Positions 8,502-16,125 of a stretch of DNA of 64,000 nt are shown here, in pieces. How positions within the stretch are numbered: the first letter of the stretch is position 1; every line of letters begins with the position of its first letter. A program made the position numbers and the translations under genes. The notes beneath the pieces were generated by a model. It was not told where the DNA came from and did not search any database. It saw only the letters and a program-made list of their open reading frames with translations. This stretch comes from SIG78 sp045587205 (GTDB lineage: Bacteria > Verrucomicrobiota > Lentisphaeria > Victivallales > Victivallaceae), in assembly GCA_045587205.1 (NCBI GenBank), contig JAZNBV010000060.1:1-64000 (forward strand), in the 5' to 3' direction.

Positions 8502-9245
8502 ATGAAACTGCTGGTTTACAATATTGCTTACGGCACGGGTTCACCGCGCACTGCATTGCAGACGATCGCCGGGGCGGCGCGTTATTTGCGTACACCGGAG
8601 CGTTATTTCAATGCTATAACTCATCTGGTACGGCATTATCAGCCTGATGTGGCGGGTTTTCTGGAGACCGACAACGGCAGTTTCCGCACGGGGGGGAGCA
8701 GTCAGACGGCGGTGCTTTCGGAACTTTTAAAGAGTCCGCTCAACGGACCGTTTTTCACCAAATACGCTCCGGATTCGTATTTATCCAGACTGCCCTACTG
8801 CCGGCATCAGACCAATGCACTGCTGGTGCGCAACAATGCGAGCGAAGATGAATGGATCGATTTTATGCCCTGCGGAGCCAAGCGCCTGATATTGGGATGC
8901 CGGTATGAAAATATGAACATACTGCTGGTGCATCTGGCGCTGACCGCCCCGGTCAGACAGAAACAGCTGCAGTATCTTGCAGAAACTGTCCGCGCCGGGG
9001 AAAAGTTCATTATTTGCGGCGACTTCAACACCTTCAAAGGCACCCGGGAGCTTGATAATTTTCTGCAGAAGTGCCAACTGCAGAGTGCCAACAGAGATCA
9101 TCTGCCGACTTATCCGGCACGCAAACCGGCAAAAGAACTTGATTACATACTCTATTCGCCGGGAATAACGCTGAAATCGTTCCGGGTTCTGCAATTTCCC
9201 GGCAGCGATCACCTGCCGCTGGCGGCAGAGTTTGAAGGGGATTGA
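8502..9245 (+). CDS. Endonuclease/exonuclease/phosphatase family protein
   Basis: A 247-residue cytoplasmic protein with the DNase I-like fold. It begins LLVYNIAYG, contains GFLETDNGSF (metal-binding Glu), IICGDFNTFKG (catalytic Asp-Asn pair) and ends with GSDHLPLAAEF (Ser-Asp-His). Substrate cannot be read from sequence: members cleave nucleic acids, phosphoinositides or other phosphodiesters. It follows xseA by 9 nt, suggesting co-transcription and perhaps a nucleic-acid role. Confidence 0.8.
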   Translation: MKLLVYNIAYGTGSPRTALQTIAGAARYLRTPERYFNAITHLVRHYQPDVAGFLETDNGSFRTGGSSQTAVLSELLKSPLNGPFFTKYAPDSYLSRLPYCRHQTNALLVRNNASEDEWIDFMPCGAKRLILGCRYENMNILLVHLALTAPVRQKQLQYLAETVRAGEKFIICGDFNTFKGTRELDNFLQKCQLQSANRDHLPTYPARKPAKELDYILYSPGITLKSFRVLQFPGSDHLPLAAEFEGD

Positions 9246-9436
9246 AAAACTTTCCGCGGGGGAGTGAGGATTATTTTTGCAGAAAATTTTTCTGACGGGC
9301 TTGAAAAATACAAGTTGCTGGATTATATTAGTTCTCATTATGAAAATTTCAACAGGTACAATCACAGAATTGCAGAGTTGGCGTTGGCGGCCCTGACCGC
9401 CGGAACGCCGGGTTATACCTGTGTACAAAAACAGCG

Positions 9437-9469
9437 GCGGATACAGCAAATGCTGAAATCCGCTTTTTT
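9437..9469 (+). terminator. Rho-independent terminator
   Basis: GCGGAT and CAGCA pair with TGCTG and ATCCGC around a 2-nt loop, with a run of six T directly after. It probably ends the S2P-xseA-EEP transcript. Confidence 0.8.
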
Positions 9470-9477
9470 GTTTCAGA

Positions 9478-9517
9478 ACCGCCTTCCGGAAGAGTGAAAT
9501 CCCGGACGGCGGTTTTT
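9478..9517 (+). terminator. Second rho-independent terminator
   Basis: ACCGCC and TCCGG pair with CCGGA and GGCGGT, followed by TTTT. It sits 8 nt after the first hairpin and 52 nt before trpB. Confidence 0.7.
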
Positions 9518-9569
9518 GATTGCAGAAAAAACAGAACATTTTATATAGTAAAAAACAAAAGGAAAAACT

Positions 9570-10751
9570 ATGAACTCGCATTACGGGCAATTTGGCGGAC
9601 AGTACATACCTGAATCGCTTATGGGGGTATTGCTGGAGCTGGAACAGGCTTATCTGGAGGCAAAAGATGATCCGGATTTTCAGGCGGAACTCAACGATCT
9701 GCTGACCAACTATGTCGGGCGGGAATCCCCGCTTTACTTTGCCGGGCGCCTTACGGAGTACTGCAGGGGCGCACAGATCTATCTCAAACGCGAAGACCTC
9801 AACCACACCGGTGCACATAAGGTCAACAACACTATCGGTCAGGCTCTGCTGGCCAAAAGAATGGGCAAACGCAAACTCATTGCCGAAACCGGCGCGGGTA
9901 TGCACGGCGTTGCCACTGCCACTGTAGCTGCGCTGCTGGGTATGCAGTGCGATGTATTTATGGGCGCTGTCGATGTGGCAAGGCAGGCACCTAATGTTGA
10001 TCGTATGCGTGTACTCGGTGCGCGGGTGGTTGCTGTTGAATCCGGCAGTGCCACGCTCAAAGATGCTATGAACGAAGCCATCCGCTATTGGGCGGAACAT
10101 TGCCAGGACACCTTTTACTGCATCGGTACCGTTGCCGGGCCGCACCCCTATCCGGCAATGGTCAGGGATTTCCAGTCGGTCATCGGCAGGGAAGCCCGCC
10201 GCCAATGCCTGGAACGCACCGGCAGATTGCCCGATGAAGTTATTGCCTGTATCGGCGGCGGCAGCAATGCTATGGGGATTTTTGCCGGATTTATAAATGA
10301 CAGCACAGTTAAGCTCACCGGCGTGGAAGCCGGCGGTTGCGGCATAGATTCCGGCAAACACGCCGCCAGTATCAATGGCGGCAGAGTCGGTATTCTGCAC
10401 GGCTGCAAGACCTATCTTCTGCAGGATGCCGACGGGCAGATTATGGAAACTCACTCGGTTTCCGCCGGACTGGACTACCCCGGTGTGGGCCCGGAGCACA
10501 GTTATCTTGCCGATACCAGCCGCGCGGAATACACCGTGATAAATGACGATGAAGCGATCCGCGCCTTTGATATACTTTCGCGTCTGGAAGGGATCATTCC
10601 GGCGCTGGAATCGAGCCACGCCGTGGCGCAGGCGATCAAAGCCGCACCGCAGTACAGCGCCGACAAGATCATTATAGTGAATCTTTCCGGCCGCGGCGAT
10701 AAAGATATGAACAGCGTAAGCAACTACAAAAAGGAGCACGGCATAATATGA
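9570..10751 (+). CDS. trpB: Tryptophan synthase beta chain
   Basis: A 393-residue PLP enzyme joining indole and serine into tryptophan. The N-terminal HYGQFGGQYIPE, the PLP lysine Lys84 in HTGAHKVNN, catalytic Glu106 in AETGAG, phosphate loop GGGSNAMG, SAGLDYPGVGP with the Asp that orders the closed state, EGIIPALESSHA and LSGRGDKDM are all present. One deviation is Met111 where GAGQHG normally has Gln. It is a TrpB1-type chain by length and motifs. RBS AAAGGA precedes the ATG. It overlaps trpA by ATGA. No trpCDEF genes are near. Confidence 0.95.
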   Translation: MNSHYGQFGGQYIPESLMGVLLELEQAYLEAKDDPDFQAELNDLLTNYVGRESPLYFAGRLTEYCRGAQIYLKREDLNHTGAHKVNNTIGQALLAKRMGKRKLIAETGAGMHGVATATVAALLGMQCDVFMGAVDVARQAPNVDRMRVLGARVVAVESGSATLKDAMNEAIRYWAEHCQDTFYCIGTVAGPHPYPAMVRDFQSVIGREARRQCLERTGRLPDEVIACIGGGSNAMGIFAGFINDSTVKLTGVEAGGCGIDSGKHAASINGGRVGILHGCKTYLLQDADGQIMETHSVSAGLDYPGVGPEHSYLADTSRAEYTVINDDEAIRAFDILSRLEGIIPALESSHAVAQAIKAAPQYSADKIIIVNLSGRGDKDMNSVSNYKKEHGII

Positions 10752-11416
10752 ACCGCCTTGAAAAAATATTTGCACGGAAGAGCCGCGCACTGATGATATC
10801 CGATGTCTGCGGCGTACCGGATTCGCCGGAACGTCTCCGTATGATCATAAATTCCGGAGCCGACATTGTAAATCTGATCATTCCGTTTTCCGACCCGATG
10901 GCGGACGGTGCCGTTATCCAGCAGGCGGCGCAGAAAGCGTTGAACAGCGGAGCAACGCTGCAGAAAATATTGCAGATGATCAAAGTTCTGCGCAGTGAAT
11001 ACCCCGAAACGGGTATGATCGTCAGCGGTTACAGCAATGTTTTTCTGCAGTACGGCTGGGGAAAGCTCTTTGCGGAACTTGCAGAACTTGAAATCGACGG
11101 TATTGCCGCAAGCGATATGCCCTTTGAAGAACGCTCCGAAATCACTGCGTTTACTGCAGAATATAATGTGCCTTTTATCGTCGATACCGGATTGACTGCC
11201 GACAAAGCGCGGCTGCAGAAAATCACTGCCGGCGCCGGCGGGTTTGTCATCTGCGGCAATGCAGAGGCGTTTGAACTGCTCCGGACGGTTTCTCCGGTGC
11301 CGGCGGCAACAGCGGCAGATGCCGGAGTAAAAAGTCCGCTGATTATTGCCAGTGCAGTGGAACAGACTCTACCTGAACTGGCAGCGTATGTTGAAAAATC
11401 AGTAAATCAGAGGTGA
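10748..11416 (+). CDS. trpA: Degenerate tryptophan synthase alpha chain
   Basis: At 222 residues it is about 40 shorter than typical TrpA. The barrel core is recognisable: SGADIVNLIIPFSDPMADG aligns with the E. coli GADALELGIPFSDPLADG. The catalytic Glu49 is Asn here (Asn42), while the Asp60 equivalent is kept (Asp53). The Tyr175 region (YLLSRAGVTG in E. coli) and the phosphate-binding GFGIS and SGSAIV loops are not recognisable; the C-terminus reads SPLIIASAVEQTLPEL. It retains DMPFEE, resembling the DLPxEE loop near the beta-chain contact. Loss of lyase activity with retention of a TrpB-binding role is my inference. The frame is intact and translationally coupled to trpB. Confidence 0.75.
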   Translation: MNRLEKIFARKSRALMISDVCGVPDSPERLRMIINSGADIVNLIIPFSDPMADGAVIQQAAQKALNSGATLQKILQMIKVLRSEYPETGMIVSGYSNVFLQYGWGKLFAELAELEIDGIAASDMPFEERSEITAFTAEYNVPFIVDTGLTADKARLQKITAGAGGFVICGNAEAFELLRTVSPVPAATAADAGVKSPLIIASAVEQTLPELAAYVEKSVNQR

Positions 11417-11418
11417 AA

Positions 11419-12747
11419 ATGCTTAAAACCGGATATGCCCAGGAAATTATAACTCCGCCCACCGGGGTGGATCTGGCGGGATATTTCAATCTCCGTCTCA
11501 ACGAAGGTATGTACGATGATCTGTATGTAAAGGTGATTGCCTTTGAATTCGGCAATAAGCGTACCGCATTTGTTTCGCTGGATCTCTGCAGTATTGTGGG
11601 GGTGCTTTTTGACGCCATCAAAAAGCGTGTGGATGCCGAATTCGGTGTCGGACTGTTTGAAGATATGCTGATTTGTGCCACTCACACACATACCGGACCG
11701 AATTTTATCGAAGCGCCCCGCCAGCGCGACGAAGTTACCCAATACGCTTTTGACTGTACGGTCGATGCCGTTATGCGCGCACTTAAACGCGCCTTTATGA
11801 GTTTGCAGGAATCCACACTTGAAGCAGCCAAAGTTTACAACAATCCCTACGGTTTTGTCCGCCGCTACTGGATGAAGAGCGGCGACATTGTTACCAACCC
11901 CGGCTGGCGCAATCCCGATATCGACAAGCCGGAAACTGACTTTGACCGCACCATCAATATTCTGGCAGTCAAGCAGCAGGGCAGGATCGCGGCGCTGGTC
12001 TGCAATATAGCCAACCACGGCGACAGTGTGGGCGGCAATATGGTATCTGCCGACTGGTACGGCCGTTTTGCACTGGCTGTTCAGCACGGACTCAAAACCA
12101 GTCTGCCGGTAATGGTGCTGGATGATTGCTCGGGCAACATCAACCACTTTGATTTCCATCAGGAGATCAATCAGACCGGTTATCACGAAGCAGTGCGTAT
12201 CGGCAGAGGATATGCCAGAATCGTGCTGGACGCCCTGGAAAATCTTGAACCCATTGCCGCGGACAAGATCAAGATCAACAATACCATTGCCTCGATACCG
12301 CACCGTCAGCTTACCGATGCGGAAGTTGCTGAAGCACAGCACATCCTTGACACCGTGCCGGATATCCCCAAAGAAGGCGACTTTGAAAGTCAGGACCTTG
12401 CCAACAAAGTTCCCGCCGCACTGCGCTACTTTGCCAAACGCGCGCTGGATTGCAAAGCCAAGAGCAAGCCTTCGCACGATGCACGCTTTACTGCTGTTGA
12501 GATTGGCGATGATCTGGTCTTTGCGGCTCTGCCGGGCGAACCTTTTAACGGTATAGCCGAAGCCATCCGCGCCAAGAGTCCTTTCAAGTACACTTTTATA
12601 GCGGAACTGGCGCAGACCGCCCCCTCCTGCTATGTGCCGATGAAAGAGTGTTTTGCCCGCGGCGGTTACGAAGTCCAGCCGGGTATTGATACCCTGGCGC
12701 CGGAAGCAGCAGATGTAATGATCGAAGCCTCGATCAAAAATCTCTGA
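11419..12747 (+). CDS. Neutral/alkaline ceramidase-like protein
   Basis: A 442-residue protein with the N-terminal fold of neutral non-lysosomal ceramidases: the start GYAQEIITPPTGVDLAGY is typical, and ATHTHTGPNF carries the zinc-binding His-x-His. Later ANHGDSVGG and an Asp/Ser-rich stretch DDCSGNINH fit metal and substrate sites. It lacks a signal peptide and the C-terminal Ig domain of true ceramidases, as do many such proteins in PVC bacteria, so substrate is uncertain (amide hydrolase likely). ATG at 11419 follows a GAGGTG site and lies 2 nt after the trpA stop. Confidence 0.75.
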   Translation: MLKTGYAQEIITPPTGVDLAGYFNLRLNEGMYDDLYVKVIAFEFGNKRTAFVSLDLCSIVGVLFDAIKKRVDAEFGVGLFEDMLICATHTHTGPNFIEAPRQRDEVTQYAFDCTVDAVMRALKRAFMSLQESTLEAAKVYNNPYGFVRRYWMKSGDIVTNPGWRNPDIDKPETDFDRTINILAVKQQGRIAALVCNIANHGDSVGGNMVSADWYGRFALAVQHGLKTSLPVMVLDDCSGNINHFDFHQEINQTGYHEAVRIGRGYARIVLDALENLEPIAADKIKINNTIASIPHRQLTDAEVAEAQHILDTVPDIPKEGDFESQDLANKVPAALRYFAKRALDCKAKSKPSHDARFTAVEIGDDLVFAALPGEPFNGIAEAIRAKSPFKYTFIAELAQTAPSCYVPMKECFARGGYEVQPGIDTLAPEAADVMIEASIKNL

Positions 12748-12770
12748 TATTTCTGAATACAGAACTGATC

Positions 12771-12813
12771 GGGAAACCCGGGAAAATTATTCCCCGGTTT
12801 CCCGTTTTTTTTT
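12771..12813 (+). terminator. Rho-independent terminator of the trpBA operon
   Basis: GGGAAACCCGGG pairs with CCCCGGTTTCCC around an A/T loop and is followed by nine T. Confidence 0.85.
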
Positions 12814-12837
12814 AAAAAAAGTTGCTGCACAGTGTAC

Positions 12838-13129
12838 TGTTTTGCGGCGTAGAATTGTGCGCGGCGCGGAGTTGTGCGTGGCGGCGTGGGGTTATGCCGC
12901 TTTCGCGGCGCAAAGTTGTGCGTTGCGGCGTGGGAGATTTTGGGAGATTTTGAGAGGCTTTGGGAAATTTTGGGAATTTTCTTTGCCGCTTTAAAACCGC
13001 ATTGCAATATCAAACCGTATTGCTTACAGTAAAGGCGGCAATACTTTCTCCCAAATCCTCCCAATACTTCCCAATACTTCTCAATACTTCCCAAGCCGCC
13101 ATCTACCGTACCGCCCGCGTATGCGGCGC
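12838..13129. repeat. Dispersed long intergenic repeat, copy A
   Basis: About 290 bp that recurs at 34467-34802 and 34803-35152 in the same orientation. Order on the plus strand: G/C-rich TTCGCGGCG-type palindromes, a purine block (GGGAGATTTT repeated), a core containing CAATATCAAACCGTATTGC and TTACAGTAAAGGCGGCAATA, a pyrimidine block (CTCCCAATACTTCCCAATA), then GCCGCCATCTACCGTACCGC. It fills the gap between the trpBA terminator and the methylase stop codon. The minus strand has a frame open across copies A and B. Confidence 0.85.
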
Positions 13130-13131
13130 TT

Positions 13132-14721
13132 TTATGAGTGTTTTTCAAACTTTTCCGGCAGCGGCAGTTCGCGCAGCGTTTCCAGATCTATCTGCGCCAT
13201 CGGCCGGTTGGACTCCATCGTTACCGCCTGATAGTACAAGAGCATTTCATCGCTGTTAAGGTATTCTGTAAGGCGTTCAAGATCAAGATTTTCTGTTTTG
13301 GCAACCGCTACGTGCAGATTGTTCAGCACCAGCAATCCACTGCGGTCAACTGCAGCAATTATCCGGTCACCGGTCTGCCTGATGAGAATTTTACCGGTGT
13401 TGTAAATGCTCTTTTTAAGCCCGCTTTTGATTACTGACGGATCGCTGTTTATATATTCATTCTGCCAGATCACCGGTTCATTGGCGCGTACACAGCTGCC
13501 GGAAGTTATGCCGGGCAGCCAGCTGGCTGATAATTTTTCTCTGCTGACGATGGAACTCTTGCCGGATTTTGCCACCAGACCGCTGGAAAGTGTCACCACA
13601 TCAGCAAGTTTGCCGCAGCTTGCAGATTCCATACTGCAGATTTTCCGGTCAATTGCCGGATCAAAAAAGAGCCGGAAACGCTGACGGTGATTTTCTGCAA
13701 ACCTGCGCTGTAAAATCAAATTGTCAACTTTTGACAGTGTAAATTCTTCATTGTTATCTATTTGAGTAATTTTTACCTGTTGATCATCCGTCGGGATTTT
13801 TTTAACTGCAGTATAAATCACCAGATTGCCGGGTACGGCGTTGAAAAGTTTTTTCCGGATGAGAAAAAATTGCTCAAGTGAACAATTTTTCAGCATAAAA
13901 TTCCGGATCAGACCAAAATACTGCCCGCAGAGAAAACTGTCCGGCACAATAAATGTATGCACACCGTTTTCCGCAGTGGAACGGATGGCAAATTCCATAA
14001 AAAGTGCGTAAACAGTGATCTTGTATTCAGCAGAATCGGCAAATCTTTTACGCAGTATCTGCAATTTTTCTTTATCCAATTTGCCGGCATTGCGCAGCCC
14101 GTAGCTTACATAAGGCGGATTTCCGATGACTATATCGAATTTTTCACCGCTTGCAAAACATTTGCCGGCATCGTCGTTATCCAGGGCATCACAATGTGCA
14201 AAATGTTTGTTGTCAACATATTCAGATGATACAACTTTCAATTTGCTTTTCAGCACCTGCAAGGCATCTTTATTGCAATCTATACCGTAAATATTGTTGT
14301 TTATGATTTCTCCGATAATGGTTTTACGATCTTTCCGGGGATTGAACTGCAGGTGTTTTTCCAGCAGCACATCCAGCGCTGCAAAGAGAAATCCGCCCAC
14401 ACCGCAAGCAGGGTCAAGCACTTTTATGTTGCACAGTTCGCTGTAAGAAGGGTGACTTTTCTGCCAGATATCCAGAGCATTTTCAAACATTTTCCCCGCC
14501 ACATCTGCCGGAGTATAAAATGTACCCTCTTTTTTGCGCAGATTGCCGCTGCAGAGGTCAAAAACCATTTCCAATACCGCGCCGGGGTTAGCGCAACTGC
14601 TTAATATTCTGTTCAGTTCCGGAGCTGATTCAAGGTCAAGATGAGCTTTCTGAAGTCTGCCTTCAGGAGAATCTGCCCATTTTTCAATGATATATTGCAA
14701 AGATTTTTCCATAATGTTCAA
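13132..14721 (-). CDS. N6-adenine DNA methyltransferase with C-terminal specificity domain
   Basis: A 529-residue gamma-type N6-adenine methylase. GTFYTPADVA (about 67-76) is the pre-motif, LDPACGVGG (102-110) is motif I for S-adenosylmethionine, and GNPPY (200-204) is catalytic motif IV. The region from about 370 resembles a TaqI_C-type target recognition domain, with SWLPGITSGSCV and NRPMAQIDLETLRELPLP. No nuclease motif or partner restriction gene is visible, so it may be an orphan methylase. The start overlaps the stop of the GGQ protein upstream as ATGA, so the two are translationally coupled. Confidence 0.8.
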   Translation of the reverse strand: MNIMEKSLQYIIEKWADSPEGRLQKAHLDLESAPELNRILSSCANPGAVLEMVFDLCSGNLRKKEGTFYTPADVAGKMFENALDIWQKSHPSYSELCNIKVLDPACGVGGFLFAALDVLLEKHLQFNPRKDRKTIIGEIINNNIYGIDCNKDALQVLKSKLKVVSSEYVDNKHFAHCDALDNDDAGKCFASGEKFDIVIGNPPYVSYGLRNAGKLDKEKLQILRKRFADSAEYKITVYALFMEFAIRSTAENGVHTFIVPDSFLCGQYFGLIRNFMLKNCSLEQFFLIRKKLFNAVPGNLVIYTAVKKIPTDDQQVKITQIDNNEEFTLSKVDNLILQRRFAENHRQRFRLFFDPAIDRKICSMESASCGKLADVVTLSSGLVAKSGKSSIVSREKLSASWLPGITSGSCVRANEPVIWQNEYINSDPSVIKSGLKKSIYNTGKILIRQTGDRIIAAVDRSGLLVLNNLHVAVAKTENLDLERLTEYLNSDEMLLYYQAVTMESNRPMAQIDLETLRELPLPEKFEKHS

Positions 14722-15245
14722 CTGTGCGGTTTTTTAAGTTCGTTCAAACCGAGTTCCGCGCGGGCAAGAGTGAATTTTTCCCACACTTCGTAATCGCGCG
14801 AAAGCTCTTTGAGCAATGCTGTGTTGCTTAAATTGCACTTTGCCGCCGCAAGTTTGTGGTCAAAAGCTGATCCGCAGAGTATATCAAGCAATCTGGCAAG
14901 TTCCAGAGCGTAAGCTGGATTTTCTGCATTAAAGTGGCAATATGAGTAACTTTCTAATGCTTTTTTGCGCCATACTTTAGCTGTTTTTATGCGTAATTTG
15001 TTCAGAGCTGAACTCAAATTCTGTTTCTGGCTGCGCGAAACTGCATCTTCGGCAGTCAGACTTGGTATATCTTTCAATGTCACACGCACTGCCGTATAAT
15101 TGCGGTTGCGGTGCTGACCGCCGGGACCGCTGCCGGTAAAAACATCGATACGGCAGCAGTCGGCGAGATCCCGGTCAGATAACTGCAACAGAACATCGCG
15201 GTCAAGATTTTTTGCATTTTCAGGCGTTACTTCAGAAAAAAACAT
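14718..15245 (-). CDS. Peptide chain release factor-like protein with GGQ motif
   Basis: A 175-residue protein with a class I release-factor catalytic domain: FTGSGPGGQHRNRNYTAVRV places GGQ at 42-44, followed by a helix-rich region (SQKQNLSSALNKLRIK). It lacks the codon-recognition domain of RF1/RF2, so it cannot read stop codons in the usual way. Relatives such as ArfB/YaeJ rescue stalled ribosomes using a basic tail, but here the last 70 residues are a different, Leu/Ala-rich helical extension with little net charge. Ribosome rescue is plausible, not shown. Confidence 0.75.
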   Translation of the reverse strand: MFFSEVTPENAKNLDRDVLLQLSDRDLADCCRIDVFTGSGPGGQHRNRNYTAVRVTLKDIPSLTAEDAVSRSQKQNLSSALNKLRIKTAKVWRKKALESYSYCHFNAENPAYALELARLLDILCGSAFDHKLAAAKCNLSNTALLKELSRDYEVWEKFTLARAELGLNELKKPHS

Positions 15246-15336
15246 TGTATTAATCCGGGTTTTGGTTTGTCAAAAGTTAATATAAAGCATATATTAAACT
15301 ATGCAAGAAATATATTGTTACATCAAGTGAGGATTT

Positions 15337-16122
15337 ATGAATATTCTTTTTATCGGCGACATTGTCGGACACAGCGGCAGAACCGCAGTGCAGAAACTGG
15401 TTCCTGAATTACGCAGAGAATACAACCTTTCAATGGTCATAGCCAATGCGGAAAATTGTGCCGCCGGAGCCGGAATTACCGGCAGCTGCCTCAAAGATTT
15501 GCGTAAATATGTTGATTTTTTCACCGCCGGCGATCACGTTTGGGATCAGAAAGAATTTGAAAAAGAGATCAACGGCATACACGATATTGTCCGCCCCGCC
15601 AATTTGAGCAATCTCCAGCCGGGTGCAGGTATGAAAATCGTACGCAACCCGGTTGCCGGAGAAATTGCCGTGATCGCTCTGCAGGGCAAAGTATTTATGC
15701 GCGACAGCGCCTATTGCCCGTTTGAAACCGTTGAACGGCTGCTTTCGGAAATTCCCGGCAATGTTAAAACTGTTTTTGTCGATTTCCACGCCGAAGCCAC
15801 CAGCGAAAAAATTGCTATGGGTTATTTTCTTGACGGCAAAGTCACCGCCGTTATCGGTACACATACCCACGTTCAGACCAACGATGCAAAAATCCTTGCC
15901 AACGGTACAGCGTATCTTACCGATGTTGGTATGGTCGGCGCCGAATACAGCGTTCTGGGCAGAACTGTCGAAGAGGTCGTTAAAAAATTCCGCACCGGTA
16001 TGCCGCGCAGGCTGCCGGTTGCCGAAGGAGTCATACGGTTGGACGGATGTGTTGTAAATTATGACCACATCACCGGAAAAGCACGCAGCATTGAACTTGT
16101 TTCACGGAGTGTGGAAGTATAA
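15337..16122 (+). CDS. ymdB: YmdB-like metallophosphoesterase (TIGR00282 family)
   Basis: A 261-residue cytoplasmic phosphodiesterase. NILFIGDIVGHSGR, VIANAENCAAGAGIT, TAGDHVWDQKE, DFHAEATSEK, GTHTHVQTND and TDVGMVG reproduce the metal-binding and family motifs in order. Bacillus YmdB hydrolyses cyclic nucleotides and affects biofilm and sporulation decisions; its role here is unknown. RBS GTGAGGA precedes the ATG. The next gene begins 3 nt later. Confidence 0.9.
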   Translation: MNILFIGDIVGHSGRTAVQKLVPELRREYNLSMVIANAENCAAGAGITGSCLKDLRKYVDFFTAGDHVWDQKEFEKEINGIHDIVRPANLSNLQPGAGMKIVRNPVAGEIAVIALQGKVFMRDSAYCPFETVERLLSEIPGNVKTVFVDFHAEATSEKIAMGYFLDGKVTAVIGTHTHVQTNDAKILANGTAYLTDVGMVGAEYSVLGRTVEEVVKKFRTGMPRRLPVAEGVIRLDGCVVNYDHITGKARSIELVSRSVEV

Positions 16123-16125
16123 AGT

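Larger units (their letters stand above)
9246..9569 (+). other. Intergenic region upstream of trpB with two tandem terminators
   Basis: This 324-bp gap holds two strong hairpin/T-run terminators and a weak promoter-like TTGCAG...TATAGT near 9523-9552. A short GTG-initiated frame (9264-9497) crosses the first terminator and lacks Trp codons, so I see no classical trp leader peptide and no T-box motif. Confidence 0.6.

Noticed and set aside
9264..9497. GTG-initiated 77-codon frame upstream of trpB as a leader peptide
   Set aside because: It contains no Trp codons, runs through a strong terminator hairpin and lacks a ribosome site.
9246..9569. T-box or trp attenuator
   Set aside because: No T-box consensus, no tandem Trp codons and no alternative antiterminator pairing that I could see; the hairpins look like plain terminators.
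8781..10790. Minus-strand open frame of 669 codons opposite the EEP gene and trpB
   Set aside because: It lies entirely over two well-supported plus-strand genes and the terminators between them; its composition is the complement shadow of those genes and no family is recognisable.
12666..13148. Minus-strand 160-codon frame over the repeat as a real gene
   Set aside because: Its only start is a TTG within the methylase 3' end, it runs through the trpBA terminator and into the ceramidase-like gene; kept only as a repeat-associated curiosity.
13132..14721. Restriction-modification or BREX defence island around the adenine methylase
   Set aside because: No nuclease, specificity subunit, PglZ or BrxC-like gene flanks it; neighbours are a terminator/repeat and a release-factor-like gene.
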